Origin: Alistipes sp.
GTDB lineage: Bacteria > Bacillota > Clostridia > Oscillospirales > Ruminococcaceae
Length of the DNA stretch: 50,690 bases
Assembly: GCA_023667265.1 (NCBI GenBank)
Contig: JAMPAJ010000002.1
Location: 184,412 to 235,101 of the forward strand
Reading direction: 5' to 3'
A program made the translations under genes and the position numbers. Positions 16,468 through 24,266 of the stretch are shown piece after piece. The notes beneath the pieces were generated by a model, which did no database searches, was not told the DNA's origin, and was given only the letters and a program-made list of their open reading frames with translations. Within the stretch, counting starts at the first letter, position 1. Every line of letters begins with the position of its first letter.

Positions 16468-17040
16468 ATGTCAAAAACAGAATACAGAAGCTTTGGAGAA
16501 AAATTGGCAGTATATTCGGCGCCGACGCTTCTTGGTATCAAATGCGGAAGCCTTGTTTCACTTTCTATGTCAGAATTCGATCTGCACTCGCATATCCGAA
16601 TGTTTAACCGCAGGGCTTGCGGCAAATCGTTGAAAATAAAAAAGCTTTATGACCATAATGAACGTTCTCTCCTTTTGATTTACAACGAAAAACTTATGCA
16701 AAAACGTCTTGCAGACGATGATGTAAAAAATCTGCTTTCTGAATTCGGCTACTCAGCTGATTATTCGGCGGAGGAATATCTGGATCACCTCGGTGTCAGA
16801 TTGTCGGAAAATGAAACCTTTCCTCATGAAATAGGGGTCTTTCTTGATTATCCGCTCGAGGATGTAATCGGTTTTATGGAAAATAAGGGCGGAAATTATA
16901 AATTGTGCGGCTGCTGGAAGGTATATGGCAATGAAGAAAAGGCGAAACGCACGTTTACGAATTACGAAAAATGCAAAGAATTTCTTTGCACAAAACTGAA
17001 TCAGGGCGTTGATCTATATCATGCGCTGAAAATATATTAA
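16468..17040 (+). CDS. DUF3793 family protein
   Basis: This 190-residue cytoplasmic protein starts at ATG 16468 behind GAGGTGAG. It shows the layout I associate with DUF3793: APTLLGIKCGSLVSL near the start, a conserved HEIGVFLDYPLEDVIGFMENKG centre and CGCWKVYGNEEKAKRTFTNYEKCKEFL near the end. The family's biochemical role is unknown; it is often found beside flavodoxins and metal or haem uptake genes in gut Clostridia. Here the flavodoxin follows 53 bp downstream with only a small hairpin between. Control by the same operators as the P-type ATPase supports a metal-stress or iron-limitation role. Confidence 0.75.
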   Translation: MSKTEYRSFGEKLAVYSAPTLLGIKCGSLVSLSMSEFDLHSHIRMFNRRACGKSLKIKKLYDHNERSLLLIYNEKLMQKRLADDDVKNLLSEFGYSADYSAEEYLDHLGVRLSENETFPHEIGVFLDYPLEDVIGFMENKGGNYKLCGCWKVYGNEEKAKRTFTNYEKCKEFLCTKLNQGVDLYHALKIY

Positions 17041-17076
17041 AGGCAACACCGCACGATATTTGTGCAATGTTGCCTT
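17040..17076. repeat. Short palindromic element between DUF3793 and flavodoxin genes
   Basis: AAGGCAACA (17040-17048) pairs with TGTTGCCTT (17068-17076), with GCAC/GTGC inside. It is similar in sequence to 28156-28191. Without a T run it probably acts as an mRNA-stabilising or attenuating hairpin rather than a full terminator. Confidence 0.6.
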
Positions 17077-17093
17077 AAAAGGAGTAATATTTT

Positions 17094-17501
17094 ATGAAAA
17101 ATGCAGTAATCTACTGGAGCGGCACCGGCAACACAGAAATGATGGCAAAGGCCATCGCAGAGGGCGCAGGCGCTGACTTGTTCGCTGTTTCCGAGTTCAA
17201 CGGAAATATTGCTGACTATGACAGAATCGCATTCGGCTGTGCAGCAATGGGCGCAGAAGTGCTTGAGGAGGACGAGTTTGAGCCCTTCTTTGCTTCAATC
17301 GAGGGTTCACTTTCCGGGAAAACAGTCGCACTTTTCGGCTCTTACGGCTGGGGAGACGGTGAATGGATGCGCAACTGGGAAGAACGCGTCAAGGCGGACG
17401 GTGCGGTTCTTTTCGGCGATGAGGGTCTTATTGTGAACGAGACTCCCTCCGATGACGACCTTGCGAAATGCAGAGAGCTTGGAGAGAATCTGGCTAAGTA
17501 A
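17094..17501 (+). CDS. Flavodoxin
   Basis: This 135-residue FMN protein has the phosphate-binding loop YWSGTGNTEMMAKAI at the N-terminus, the aromatic loop FGSYGWGDGEWM near residue 80, and an acidic surface typical of electron-transfer flavodoxins. It shuttles low-potential electrons and commonly replaces ferredoxin when iron is scarce, which fits its place in the putative metal-regulated block. ATG 17094 follows AAGGAG. The stop codon overlaps the first base of a MITE at 17501. Confidence 0.9.
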   Translation: MKNAVIYWSGTGNTEMMAKAIAEGAGADLFAVSEFNGNIADYDRIAFGCAAMGAEVLEEDEFEPFFASIEGSLSGKTVALFGSYGWGDGEWMRNWEERVKADGAVLFGDEGLIVNETPSDDDLAKCRELGENLAK

Positions 17502-17725
17502 GAACTTGTTCTCATAGGATATTGCACGCATACTTTCGGCAAATTCTGCCGATTGCCGCGTTGAAAAAGCTCACCATATGTCAGTATGCTTTTGCTTTTT
17601 CGAGTCTCGATTGTCGTTTCGGTCGGCGCTTCCGCTTCGCAGAGGTGTCCACTGGACAACCGCACCCGTGCACTCGTCAGAATTGTGTACGAAATTCCAC
17701 GCACATTCCTATGAGAACAAGTTCT
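17501..17725. mobile_element. MITE-like element, copy 1 (225 bp)
   Basis: The element is bounded by perfect 19-bp terminal inverted repeats, AGAACTTGTTCTCATAGGA (17501-17519) and its complement (17707-17725). It carries no transposase. The interior contains small hairpins (CGGCA-AATTC-TGCCG and GTCC-ACT-GGAC) and closely matches 31962-32178. Open frames inside it are by-products of this conserved sequence. It begins on the last base of the flavodoxin stop codon. Confidence 0.8.
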
Positions 17726-17836
17726 AAATGCGAATACCCTTCTTTTAATGTGACCGCTGTGCATAAAACTGCACAGCGGTTTGTGTTGCCTTTAGTCCGC
17801 TTCTTCCTTTTTACCTGCTGAATTTCAGCGGAAATA

Positions 17837-17865
17837 TTGCTTTTTTTCTATTTATCGTGTATAAT
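17837..17865 (+). promoter_or_regulatory. Promoter of the YunG-NUDIX-UPF0178 cluster
   Basis: TTGCTT (17837-17842), 17 bp, TATAAT (17860-17865), 27 bp before the start at 17893. Confidence 0.65.
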
Positions 17866-17892
17866 GTAATAAAAGTATATGAGGAGGCTTAT

Positions 17893-18324
17893 ATGAAATA
17901 CAATTTTTACGGCTGGGAAACAGCAACGGTTCCACCGATCAGCAATACTTATCCGTCAATCCATTCTCCGAGAGATCTATATGACGCTCTTTCAGAAATA
18001 TGGTGTGCGGAAACCTGTGCTCCGAGAATGAGAGACAAGTGGACTTCCGACAATAAAACGCTCGGACAATGCTCTATAACAGCATTTCTTGCGCAGGATA
18101 TTTTCGGCGGAAAGGTTTATGGCATACTTCGTGACGGCGGAAATTATCATTGTTACAATGTGATCGGAAATTGTGTTTTTGACCTGACAAGCGAGCAGTT
18201 CGGCGATGAAAAGCTTGTATATGAAAATAATCCGGAGCAGTTCAGAAAAATTCATTTTGCAAAAGAGGAAAAACGTATGCGCTACGAATTTCTGAAAAAA
18301 TCACTGTCGAAGTATACAAAATGA
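17893..18324 (+). CDS. YunG family protein
   Basis: This 143-residue protein starts at ATG 17893 behind GAGGAGG. The central block W-x-AETCAPRMRDKWTSDNKTLGQCSITAFLAQDIFGGKVYG followed by HCYNVIGNCVFDLTSEQFG matches the YunG-like family of small cytoplasmic proteins. The conserved Cys, His and Asp (GQCS, HCYN, FDLT) are arranged like a papain-type catalytic triad, so a hydrolase or transglutaminase-like activity is conceivable, but no function is known to me. It overlaps the NUDIX gene by four bases. Confidence 0.65.
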   Translation: MKYNFYGWETATVPPISNTYPSIHSPRDLYDALSEIWCAETCAPRMRDKWTSDNKTLGQCSITAFLAQDIFGGKVYGILRDGGNYHCYNVIGNCVFDLTSEQFGDEKLVYENNPEQFRKIHFAKEEKRMRYEFLKKSLSKYTK

Positions 18325-18845
18325 AAAAACTATTTATAATAGATTTGAAAGACTATGACTCGGAATTAAAGCGATTTAAACGTCCGTCAGCTCGGGCAAT
18401 CATAATAAACGACGGAAAAATTGCAATGGTGTACAGTCAAAAATATGATTATTATAAATTTCCAGGCGGTGGAATTGAAGCAGGAGAAAGCCGTGAAGAA
18501 GCGTTGATTCGTGAGGTTCAGGAGGAAACAGGATTGAGAATTATTCCTGATTCCATTAAAGAATATGGTTCCGTCCTCCGCATACAAAAGAGTACTTACA
18601 ATGATAATGAAATATTTGAGCAGGAAAATTATTATTATCTTTGTAATGCCGAAGATAGTTTAATAACTCAGAATTTAGATGATTATGAAAGCGATGAAGG
18701 ATTTAAATTGGAATTCGTTATGCCGGATTATGCACGAAATGTCAACCGTACACATAATCATAATGGCTACGATAATATTTTAATTGAACGTGAAGCTAAG
18801 GTGTTGGAAATGCTTGAAACGGATATATTGCATGAATTGAAATAA
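18321..18845 (+). CDS. NUDIX hydrolase
   Basis: This 174-residue protein carries a complete Nudix box, GGGIEAGESREEALIREVQEETG, in residues about 51-73, with the REVQEE glutamates that bind the catalytic metal. Nudix enzymes cleave nucleoside diphosphates linked to another moiety, such as oxidised dNTPs, ADP-ribose or nucleotide sugars. The substrate cannot be inferred. The start overlaps the YunG-like gene (ATGA), and the next gene follows 20 bp downstream, making a three-gene operon. Confidence 0.88.
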   Translation: MKKLFIIDLKDYDSELKRFKRPSARAIIINDGKIAMVYSQKYDYYKFPGGGIEAGESREEALIREVQEETGLRIIPDSIKEYGSVLRIQKSTYNDNEIFEQENYYYLCNAEDSLITQNLDDYESDEGFKLEFVMPDYARNVNRTHNHNGYDNILIEREAKVLEMLETDILHELK

Positions 18846-18865
18846 TTTCCAGGAGAACAAGTATT

Positions 18866-19312
18866 ATGAAAATATACATAGATGCAGACGGCTGTCCTGT
18901 CGTTAGAAATACCCTTAAAATTGCAGAAAAATTTGATGTTTCATGCGTTATCATCTGCGATACTGCTCACCGTATTGAGCATGATAATGCTGAAACAATT
19001 GTAGTAGATAAAGGGGCAGACAGTGCGGACTTCCGCCTTGTGAATCTCGTTCAGAAAGGCGATATTGCCATTACGCAGGATTACGGTCTTGCCGCAATGT
19101 GCCTGAGTAAATGTGCAGTCGTTCTCAATCAGGACGGAAAAGAGTACACTGATGAGAATATTTCGGGATTATTGGAGTTTCGTGCTGTTTCAAAGAAAAT
19201 CCGTCAGAGCGTTGGAAGGTTGAAAGGTATGCCGAAACGGACAGCGGAGCAGGATAAGATATTTGAACAAGCATTAAGAGAAATACTCATAAAGAACGAA
19301 GAAACATTATGA
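18866..19312 (+). CDS. UPF0178 (YaiI/YqxD) family protein
   Basis: This 148-residue protein begins MKIYIDADGCPVV and contains VDKGADSADFRLVNLVQKGDIAITQDYGLAAM and RTAEQDKIFEQAL, the signatures of the UPF0178/DUF188 family. The Asp-rich PIN-like fold suggests metal-dependent nuclease ancestry, but the function is not established. It is the last gene of the YunG-NUDIX cluster, with CCAGGAGAA as ribosome site. Confidence 0.88.
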   Translation: MKIYIDADGCPVVRNTLKIAEKFDVSCVIICDTAHRIEHDNAETIVVDKGADSADFRLVNLVQKGDIAITQDYGLAAMCLSKCAVVLNQDGKEYTDENISGLLEFRAVSKKIRQSVGRLKGMPKRTAEQDKIFEQALREILIKNEETL

Positions 19313-19433
19313 TCGTGGAAAAAGGCAGACCTGCTGATATAAGCGGCAGAAATGAAAGATCCTGCTGGAGATGTTTTTAGTCTCGCTTCTATTGTGACAC
19401 TACATTGTTTACAAATTAAAATGCGAAATAGAC

Positions 19434-19462
19434 TTGACAAAATCGGAAAAAAGTGGTATAGT
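19434..19462 (+). promoter_or_regulatory. Promoter of the ACT-hom operon
   Basis: TTGACA (19434-19439), 17 bp, TATAGT (19457-19462), about 60 bp before the ACT gene. No leader peptide or T-box is apparent. Confidence 0.7.
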
Positions 19463-19520
19463 TAATAGGTAGTGTACAATTGTGCGCGAATCACGGACGT
19501 TTTTGAATAGGGTGACAGCT

Positions 19521-19964
19521 ATGGAACAAAAAACACAGCTTATCGTTGTAGACGCAAATATTTTGCCTGATGTCTTTACCAAGGTTCTCGAGGTGAAGAA
19601 GATCATGGCGCGAAAGGACGAGAGAAGTTTCGCATCTGCCTGTAAACGGATCGGGATCTCAAGAAGCGCCTATTATAAGTACAAGGACAGCGTTTTCTCC
19701 TATGAGGAACTGTTCAATAGACGAATTGTGAATCTTTACCTGCTGCTGAACGACAGCCCGGGCGTGCTTTCAAGCGTGCTGGTGCATATACACAGTCTCA
19801 GCGCAAATATTCTGACGGTGAACCAGAGCGTTCCCGTAGACGGCGTTGCAGCGGTGAATATTTCCCTGCGGCTCACATCCGAGTCGTCCGGGGAGCTTGA
19901 TTCCCTTAATTCGATTTCAGCATTAGATGGCGTTCTCGAGCTTAAAATTTTATCGGCGGAGTAA
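19521..19964 (+). CDS. UPF0735 ACT-domain protein (PheB-like)
   Basis: This 147-residue protein has an N-terminal helix-turn-helix-like segment (RDERSFASACKRIGISRSAYYKYKDSVF region, about 30-60). A C-terminal ACT domain follows (LLLNDSPGVLSSVLVHIHSLSANILTVNQ, from about 78). ACT domains bind amino acids to control pathway enzymes. Its position 22 bp before hom, whose product lacks an ACT domain, suggests it supplies the missing threonine-responsive regulation in trans. The start ATG 19521 follows GGGTGA. B. subtilis PheB is a relative near the aromatic pathway gene pheA. Confidence 0.8.
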   Translation: MEQKTQLIVVDANILPDVFTKVLEVKKIMARKDERSFASACKRIGISRSAYYKYKDSVFSYEELFNRRIVNLYLLLNDSPGVLSSVLVHIHSLSANILTVNQSVPVDGVAAVNISLRLTSESSGELDSLNSISALDGVLELKILSAE

Positions 19965-19986
19965 TGCTTGTTATGGAGGTTTTTTT

Positions 19987-21174
19987 ATGTCAGTCAAATT
20001 TGCAGTTTTAGGTTACGGAGTCGTAGGCTCAGGTGTTGTGGAGCTTTTTTATAAGAATAAGAGCAGCATCGAAAAGCGTGCCGGAACAGAAATGGATATA
20101 AAATATATTGTAGATATCCGCGATTTTCCCGATTCTCCCTATGCGGACAGGTTTACCAAGGATTTCAACGACGTTCTCAATGATCCGGAGGTAACTGTCG
20201 TTGCAGAGTGCATGGGCGGAGTTGAGCCGGCGTTTTCATTTCTGAAGGCTGCGCTTGAAAAGGGCAAAAGCGCGGCAACGTCAAACAAGGAGCTTGTAGC
20301 TGAAAAAGGCGATATTCTTCTTGCCGCTGCAAAGGCTAATAACTGTAATTTCTTCTTTGAGGCAAGCGTAGGCGGCGCTATCCCGATCATCCGTCCGCTT
20401 CACCGCTGCCTTGCTGCAAACGACATTGACAAGGTTGCCGGAATCCTCAACGGAACGACAAACTTTATCCTTACGAAGATGTACGCAGAGGGTATGAGCT
20501 TTGAGGACGCATTGAAGCTTGCCCAGGAGCTTGGCTATGCCGAGAAGGATCCTACTGCCGATGTTGAGGGACACGACGCCTGCCGCAAGATCTGTATTAT
20601 TTCCTCGCTTGTTTTCGGCAAGCACGTTTATCCTAAGTCTGTTTATACAAAGGGCATTTCGGAGGTTCAGCTCTGTGATGTTGCCGCTGCCGATATTCTC
20701 GGTCATGGCGTCAAGCTCATTGCTTCTGTGAGAAGGCTGGCTGACGGCAGGATCCTGCCCTGCGTTATGCCTATGCTTGTTCCGCACGACAATGTAATGG
20801 CTGGAGTTAACGATGTTTTCAATGCCGTTATGGTATACGGCGATGGTATCGACCAGGCTATGTTCTACGGCAGAGGCGCTGGAAAGCTTCCTACTGCAAG
20901 CGCGGTTCTCGGCGATGTTATTGAGGCTGCCAAGCACAGCGTAACAGTATTTTCACAGTCCTGGGAGAGCGCTGACGACGACAGCTTCGTAGCTGCTGCG
21001 GACGAGCTCAAAACAAAGTGGTACTTCCGTGTTCCGGCGGAAAATCAGCCTGCTGAGGGTGCATACTGCGACGAAAACGGAGCGTCCTTCATTGGCAGTG
21101 AAATGACATTTGCCGAGGCAAGGGAAAAGGCTGAGCAGCTTTCTGCAACGGCTTGTATTCCTGTACTTGATTAA
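19987..21174 (+). CDS. hom: Homoserine dehydrogenase
   Basis: This 395-residue enzyme reduces aspartate semialdehyde to homoserine, the branch point to threonine and methionine. Motifs seen are the nucleotide-binding VLGYGVVGSGVV, the substrate loop GILNGTTNFILTKM, and KDPTADVEGHDACRKICI with the catalytic Lys/Asp/Glu cluster. Most Gram-positive homologues end in an ACT domain at about 430 residues. This one stops earlier and the ACT protein is encoded separately just upstream. ATG 19987 lies behind GGAGG. The rest of the threonine pathway is not in the window. Confidence 0.93.
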   Translation: MSVKFAVLGYGVVGSGVVELFYKNKSSIEKRAGTEMDIKYIVDIRDFPDSPYADRFTKDFNDVLNDPEVTVVAECMGGVEPAFSFLKAALEKGKSAATSNKELVAEKGDILLAAAKANNCNFFFEASVGGAIPIIRPLHRCLAANDIDKVAGILNGTTNFILTKMYAEGMSFEDALKLAQELGYAEKDPTADVEGHDACRKICIISSLVFGKHVYPKSVYTKGISEVQLCDVAAADILGHGVKLIASVRRLADGRILPCVMPMLVPHDNVMAGVNDVFNAVMVYGDGIDQAMFYGRGAGKLPTASAVLGDVIEAAKHSVTVFSQSWESADDDSFVAAADELKTKWYFRVPAENQPAEGAYCDENGASFIGSEMTFAEAREKAEQLSATACIPVLD

Positions 21175-21277
21175 GACGCGGATATCTCAATTAAATAATA
21201 GAGCGTGTTCACATAAAAATGTAACGTAGGTATTGTTATCATTTATACAAATTGGATTTTATCGGAGGTAGACTGTC

Positions 21278-21586
21278 ATGGCTGATTTTATTACACCGCC
21301 AGATCATATCAATTTTCAGGCTAAAAAATTATTTGATAGCTGCGGTCAGATAGTTGAGGGTTCAATCGCTTATATTTCATTGAATGGCGGCGGTCCGATA
21401 GAACAGCATACACATAATCATAACCATTTATTTGTTGTTGTGCAAGGCGAAGCAAAAATTCTTTTGGACAAAGAAACTGTTATTGTAAAAAAGAATGAGA
21501 GTTTTCTTGTTAATGGAACGATTCCTCACTCTGTATGGAACAACGTAGAAGAAGAGACTATAATGATAGGTATAACCGTTGTTTGA
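21278..21586 (+). CDS. Small single-domain cupin
   Basis: This 102-residue protein has the cupin motif 1, PIEQHTHNHNHLFVVVQGEA, with three or four metal-ligand His, and motif 2, GTIPHSVWN. Stand-alone cupins of this size bind a metal and a small ligand and act as isomerases, dioxygenases or sensors; the role here is unknown. It has a good ribosome site (GGAGGTAGA) and sits alone between hom and a convergent phosphoesterase locus. Confidence 0.85.
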   Translation: MADFITPPDHINFQAKKLFDSCGQIVEGSIAYISLNGGGPIEQHTHNHNHLFVVVQGEAKILLDKETVIVKKNESFLVNGTIPHSVWNNVEEETIMIGITVV

Positions 21587-21679
21587 GGTAATACCGTACC
21601 ATGTTGTAGGACGCGCTTTACGAGGTTCTGACTTAAGATTCAATTTATCTTACTGCCCATTATGTGTCAGAAAATAAGC

Positions 21680-21722
21680 CAAGCCCGAAAGGATTTTCAA
21701 CTTCTTTCGGGCTTGTTTGTAT
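21680..21722. terminator. Bidirectional terminator after the cupin gene
   Basis: A 12-bp stem, CAAGCCCGAAAG (21680-21691) with CTTTCGGGCTTG (21704-21715), followed by TTTGTATTTT. It lies between convergent genes. Confidence 0.8.
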
Positions 21723-21723
21723 T

Positions 21724-23372
21724 TTATTCAATATCAGCCAATGGTATCTGAGTTATATCAAACTCACCGTTTTTTCCAATTGTAATCAGCTCTCCGCCTC
21801 GCTGCGCCGTATCCTTGTCGATTCCCGGCATGGCAAGATAGTCTATGCTCATGCCGTACGTAAGCCGTATTCCCTGGTACTCCACAGAGAGATTATTATA
21901 GTGATCATGACCGCAGAACATCGCTTTTGTGCTGCCGAGGGAGACGGCTGTGTCAAAAAGCTTGCTGGGATAATCGGAGCAGCAGACCTTGTCGATCATC
22001 TTTTCATTGTTTGCTCCGAAGAAATAGGTCACATCTCCGCTGCCCTCCACGTACAGTTCATAAGCTGTGCGGTACTGCTGAAGCGGTATGTGGAAGAATA
22101 TCATAGATTTGACGTCGGGATGATCGCTTTGCAGCATTTTTACCTGTTCGGCGTACCAGTCAACCTGGTCGTCGTGGATATAATCGTACTCGTTTATGCC
22201 CTCGCCTGTGTAATCGTTGGAGTCAATGAGAAATAACGCCTGCCTTACGCTTCCGTCAGAATTTTCAAGCTTTATCATCTGATTGCATCTTCCGGTGATA
22301 TCCGGCGAAATGTAGGGATAAAGCAGATTTTCTGAACTTTTGAAGGAAAGCGATTTATACTGGAGTACATAGACATCCTCCCGAAAACGTCTTATGACCG
22401 AGATCATCAGAACAGCCGCCGCTAATATTACGGCAAGAGGCTTGTTGATATAGAAATTCTGTCTTACAAGAGGTTTCCTTTTATGATAGCTTATTATCAG
22501 CCCCGCAGCGAGAAAAATGGCAGATGCAAAATAAACCGGAATAAATGGATTGAGCATATTGTTCCAGAATAAGATAATGAATAGAACGGAGAGAAGTAGG
22601 AAACCGCTGCATACAGCCGAAAGTCTTGCTGCATAGTTTCTGAGTTCAGAGCTGTGATTTTTTGGCGATATCCCGAGAAGAAAAACATTGTCCAGGAAAT
22701 ATTTTATAACGAAAAATAATCCGAAATTCAGAAATGATATATTCATATTGAGAAGAACCGTCAGCTCGTCATAGTTCATTCCGTCGGTTTTGGCTCGCTC
22801 AAATGTCAGCGAGACGAAATAGATGATGATTCCAAGAAGCAGAAAAATGCTGTTTATAAGACGGACCTTGTGTCTGTCACGGCAGAAGAGAAATCTGTCC
22901 TTTGCTTTTTATCGAGGCAGATATTTTCGTAGCTGTATTTTTTCTGAATTTTTCGAAATGGCAGTAAAAAAATTGTGCCTATCGCCATAAATATTGCCAC
23001 GGAAATTATAGATATCGGAGACTTCATTACGATTCCCTGAAAAGCCGATGTAATAGCCAGAGTGAAATAATTTGCAGTAAGTATGGAGAACATCCGTATT
23101 TTGCGGAAAAGATTTTTAAATTGCCTTATCTTCATTGGTTCGGGACCATCGACCGATTCACTCTCACCGCCAAGACTGTATACGCTGTCGGGGCTTCCGT
23201 AGCGGTTCATAACATATCCCATAGCCTGGATATCTGTCAGACCGTTGTTTTTCTGTTCTGTATATTCTTTTTCGAGAGCGGCAGCTGCTTGATCCTTAAG
23301 CTCCTCATTTTTTCTTGAATAAATTACAGGTTCAAATAATTCTTCAATTAATTCTTCTACTGATTTGAACAA
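21724..23372 (-). pseudogene. HAAS-domain membrane protein fused to a metallophosphoesterase, frameshifted
   Basis: Two minus-strand frames belong to one decayed gene. The 5' part (22854-23372, 172 aa) is a HAAS/DUF1700-type helical domain (EELIEELFEPVIYSRKNEELK to YVMNRYGSPDSVY) with two membrane segments. The 3' part (21724 to about 22900) adds membrane helices and the C-terminal half of a calcineurin-like phosphoesterase: LFLIDSNDYTGEGINEYDYIHDDQVDWY, FFHIPL and FCGHDHYNN. One extra A in the A5 run at 22906-22910 would join ENICLDKK to AKDRFLFCRD and run on through LLLGIIIYFVSLTFE. The phosphoesterase lacks its N-terminal D-x-H, GDxxD and GNHD motifs, so it is probably inactive even if the frame is restored. 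The 5' part has its own GGAGG ribosome site. Confidence 0.65.
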
Positions 23373-23880
23373 ATTAATAGCCTCCTGATATTGCTGAAAT
23401 CAAGAATATTATAGCATATAATTATGCGTTTGATGTTTGCAGCTCACATATCAGCTTCACTGGTGTCTTGATGTAATTTTCCGAGAAAATGACTCAAGAG
23501 CGAAAAAAAGATAATTCTCCGCTGAATCTGAATATTCTCAGGAAAAATGCACCTCCTTTACTTATAACTTGTTCTCATAGGATATTGCACGTGTAAGTAT
23601 GAAAAAGCTGATGTTCAAAGCAGATCTAAATATCGATTGGCTCTCAATATCCTCTTTACTACTCTGAAGTAAATGCGTTTTCCCTGTACTGGCAGCAAAT
23701 ACCTCTTGTTTTTCTCTTTCTATGTTATACTTTTCATATAGTGAGCGAGTTCCTTTCTGTTGGTTTGTTGTGGTAACTTTATTTCAACAGCCTTCGATCA
23801 CTTTTTCTATTACTTTTTATTTTGAGTCTCACTTCTATTTTAATACTACATATATTTTTTTATTTTAACATTTCCATCTC
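23373..23880. other. Gene-poor gap with a MITE fragment
   Basis: No supported gene. A minus-strand -10 (TATAAT read from about 23416) probably serves the HAAS locus. A MITE terminal fragment lies at 23566-23591. The rest (23600-23880) shows interrupted reading frames on the minus strand and no recognisable product. Confidence 0.5.
23566..23591. mobile_element. MITE terminal fragment (copy 3)
   Basis: These 26 bases are identical to 17503-17528 at the left end of MITE copy 1. The sequence then diverges apart from a GAAAAAGCT patch. No opposite terminus is seen, so this is a truncated or eroded copy. Confidence 0.65.
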
Positions 23881-23909
23881 TTGACATATTTGACCATTTA
23901 TGATATAAT
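23881..23909 (+). promoter_or_regulatory. tRNA-Leu promoter
   Basis: Consensus TTGACA (23881-23886), 17 bp, TATAAT (23904-23909), about 38 bp before the tRNA. Confidence 0.8.
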
Positions 23910-23947
23910 ATTATCAGTTGATTTCAGGATAAGTTCTGATATTATAT

Positions 23948-24034
23948 GCCGGTGTGGTGGAATTGGCAGACGCGCGGGACTCAAAATCCCGTTCTGGCAA
24001 CAGAGTGCGGGTTCGACCCCCGCCACCGGCACCA
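23948..24034 (+). tRNA. tRNA-Leu (anticodon CAA)
   Basis: The acceptor stem GCCGGTG (23948-23954) pairs with CACCGGC (24024-24030), followed by discriminator A and an encoded CCA. The anticodon stem CGGGA/TCCCG holds the loop CTCAAAA with anticodon CAA, reading TTG. The T arm GCGGG-TTCGACC-CCCGC and a long variable arm confirm a class II leucine tRNA. Confidence 0.97.
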
Positions 24035-24046
24035 TAACAACAATGT

Positions 24047-24083
24047 AAAATCGGATTTCTTTGGAAGTCCGGTTTTATTTTTT
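24047..24083 (+). terminator. Terminator after tRNA-Leu
   Basis: AAAATCGGATTTC (24047-24059) pairs with GAAGTCCGGTTTT (24064-24076), including two G-U pairs, followed by ATTTTTTA. Confidence 0.85.
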
Positions 24084-24205
24084 ACTTTATATCAGAAGTT
24101 TTCATCTCCTTTCAAGCATTTTGAAAAAATGGCAATAGCGGAGAGTCTCACCGCAGACGAGTTCGCACTATGATAATTTTAAATCAAAATTTATTCCCGC
24201 ATGGG

Positions 24206-24234
24206 TTGCATTTTTCCTGTTTATATGATATAAT
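24206..24234 (+). promoter_or_regulatory. Promoter of the AraC regulator (shared motif)
   Basis: TTGCAT (24206-24211), 17 bp, TATAAT (24229-24234), with CCCGCATGGG before the -35 and TATATGA before the -10. It is a member of the shared promoter family. Confidence 0.72.
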
Positions 24235-24266
24235 AATAAAAGCCATTTTTTGAAGGAGTTTCCCAT

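Noticed and set aside
23946-24173. Plus-strand ORF of 75 codons
   Set aside because: It runs through the tRNA-Leu gene and its terminator.
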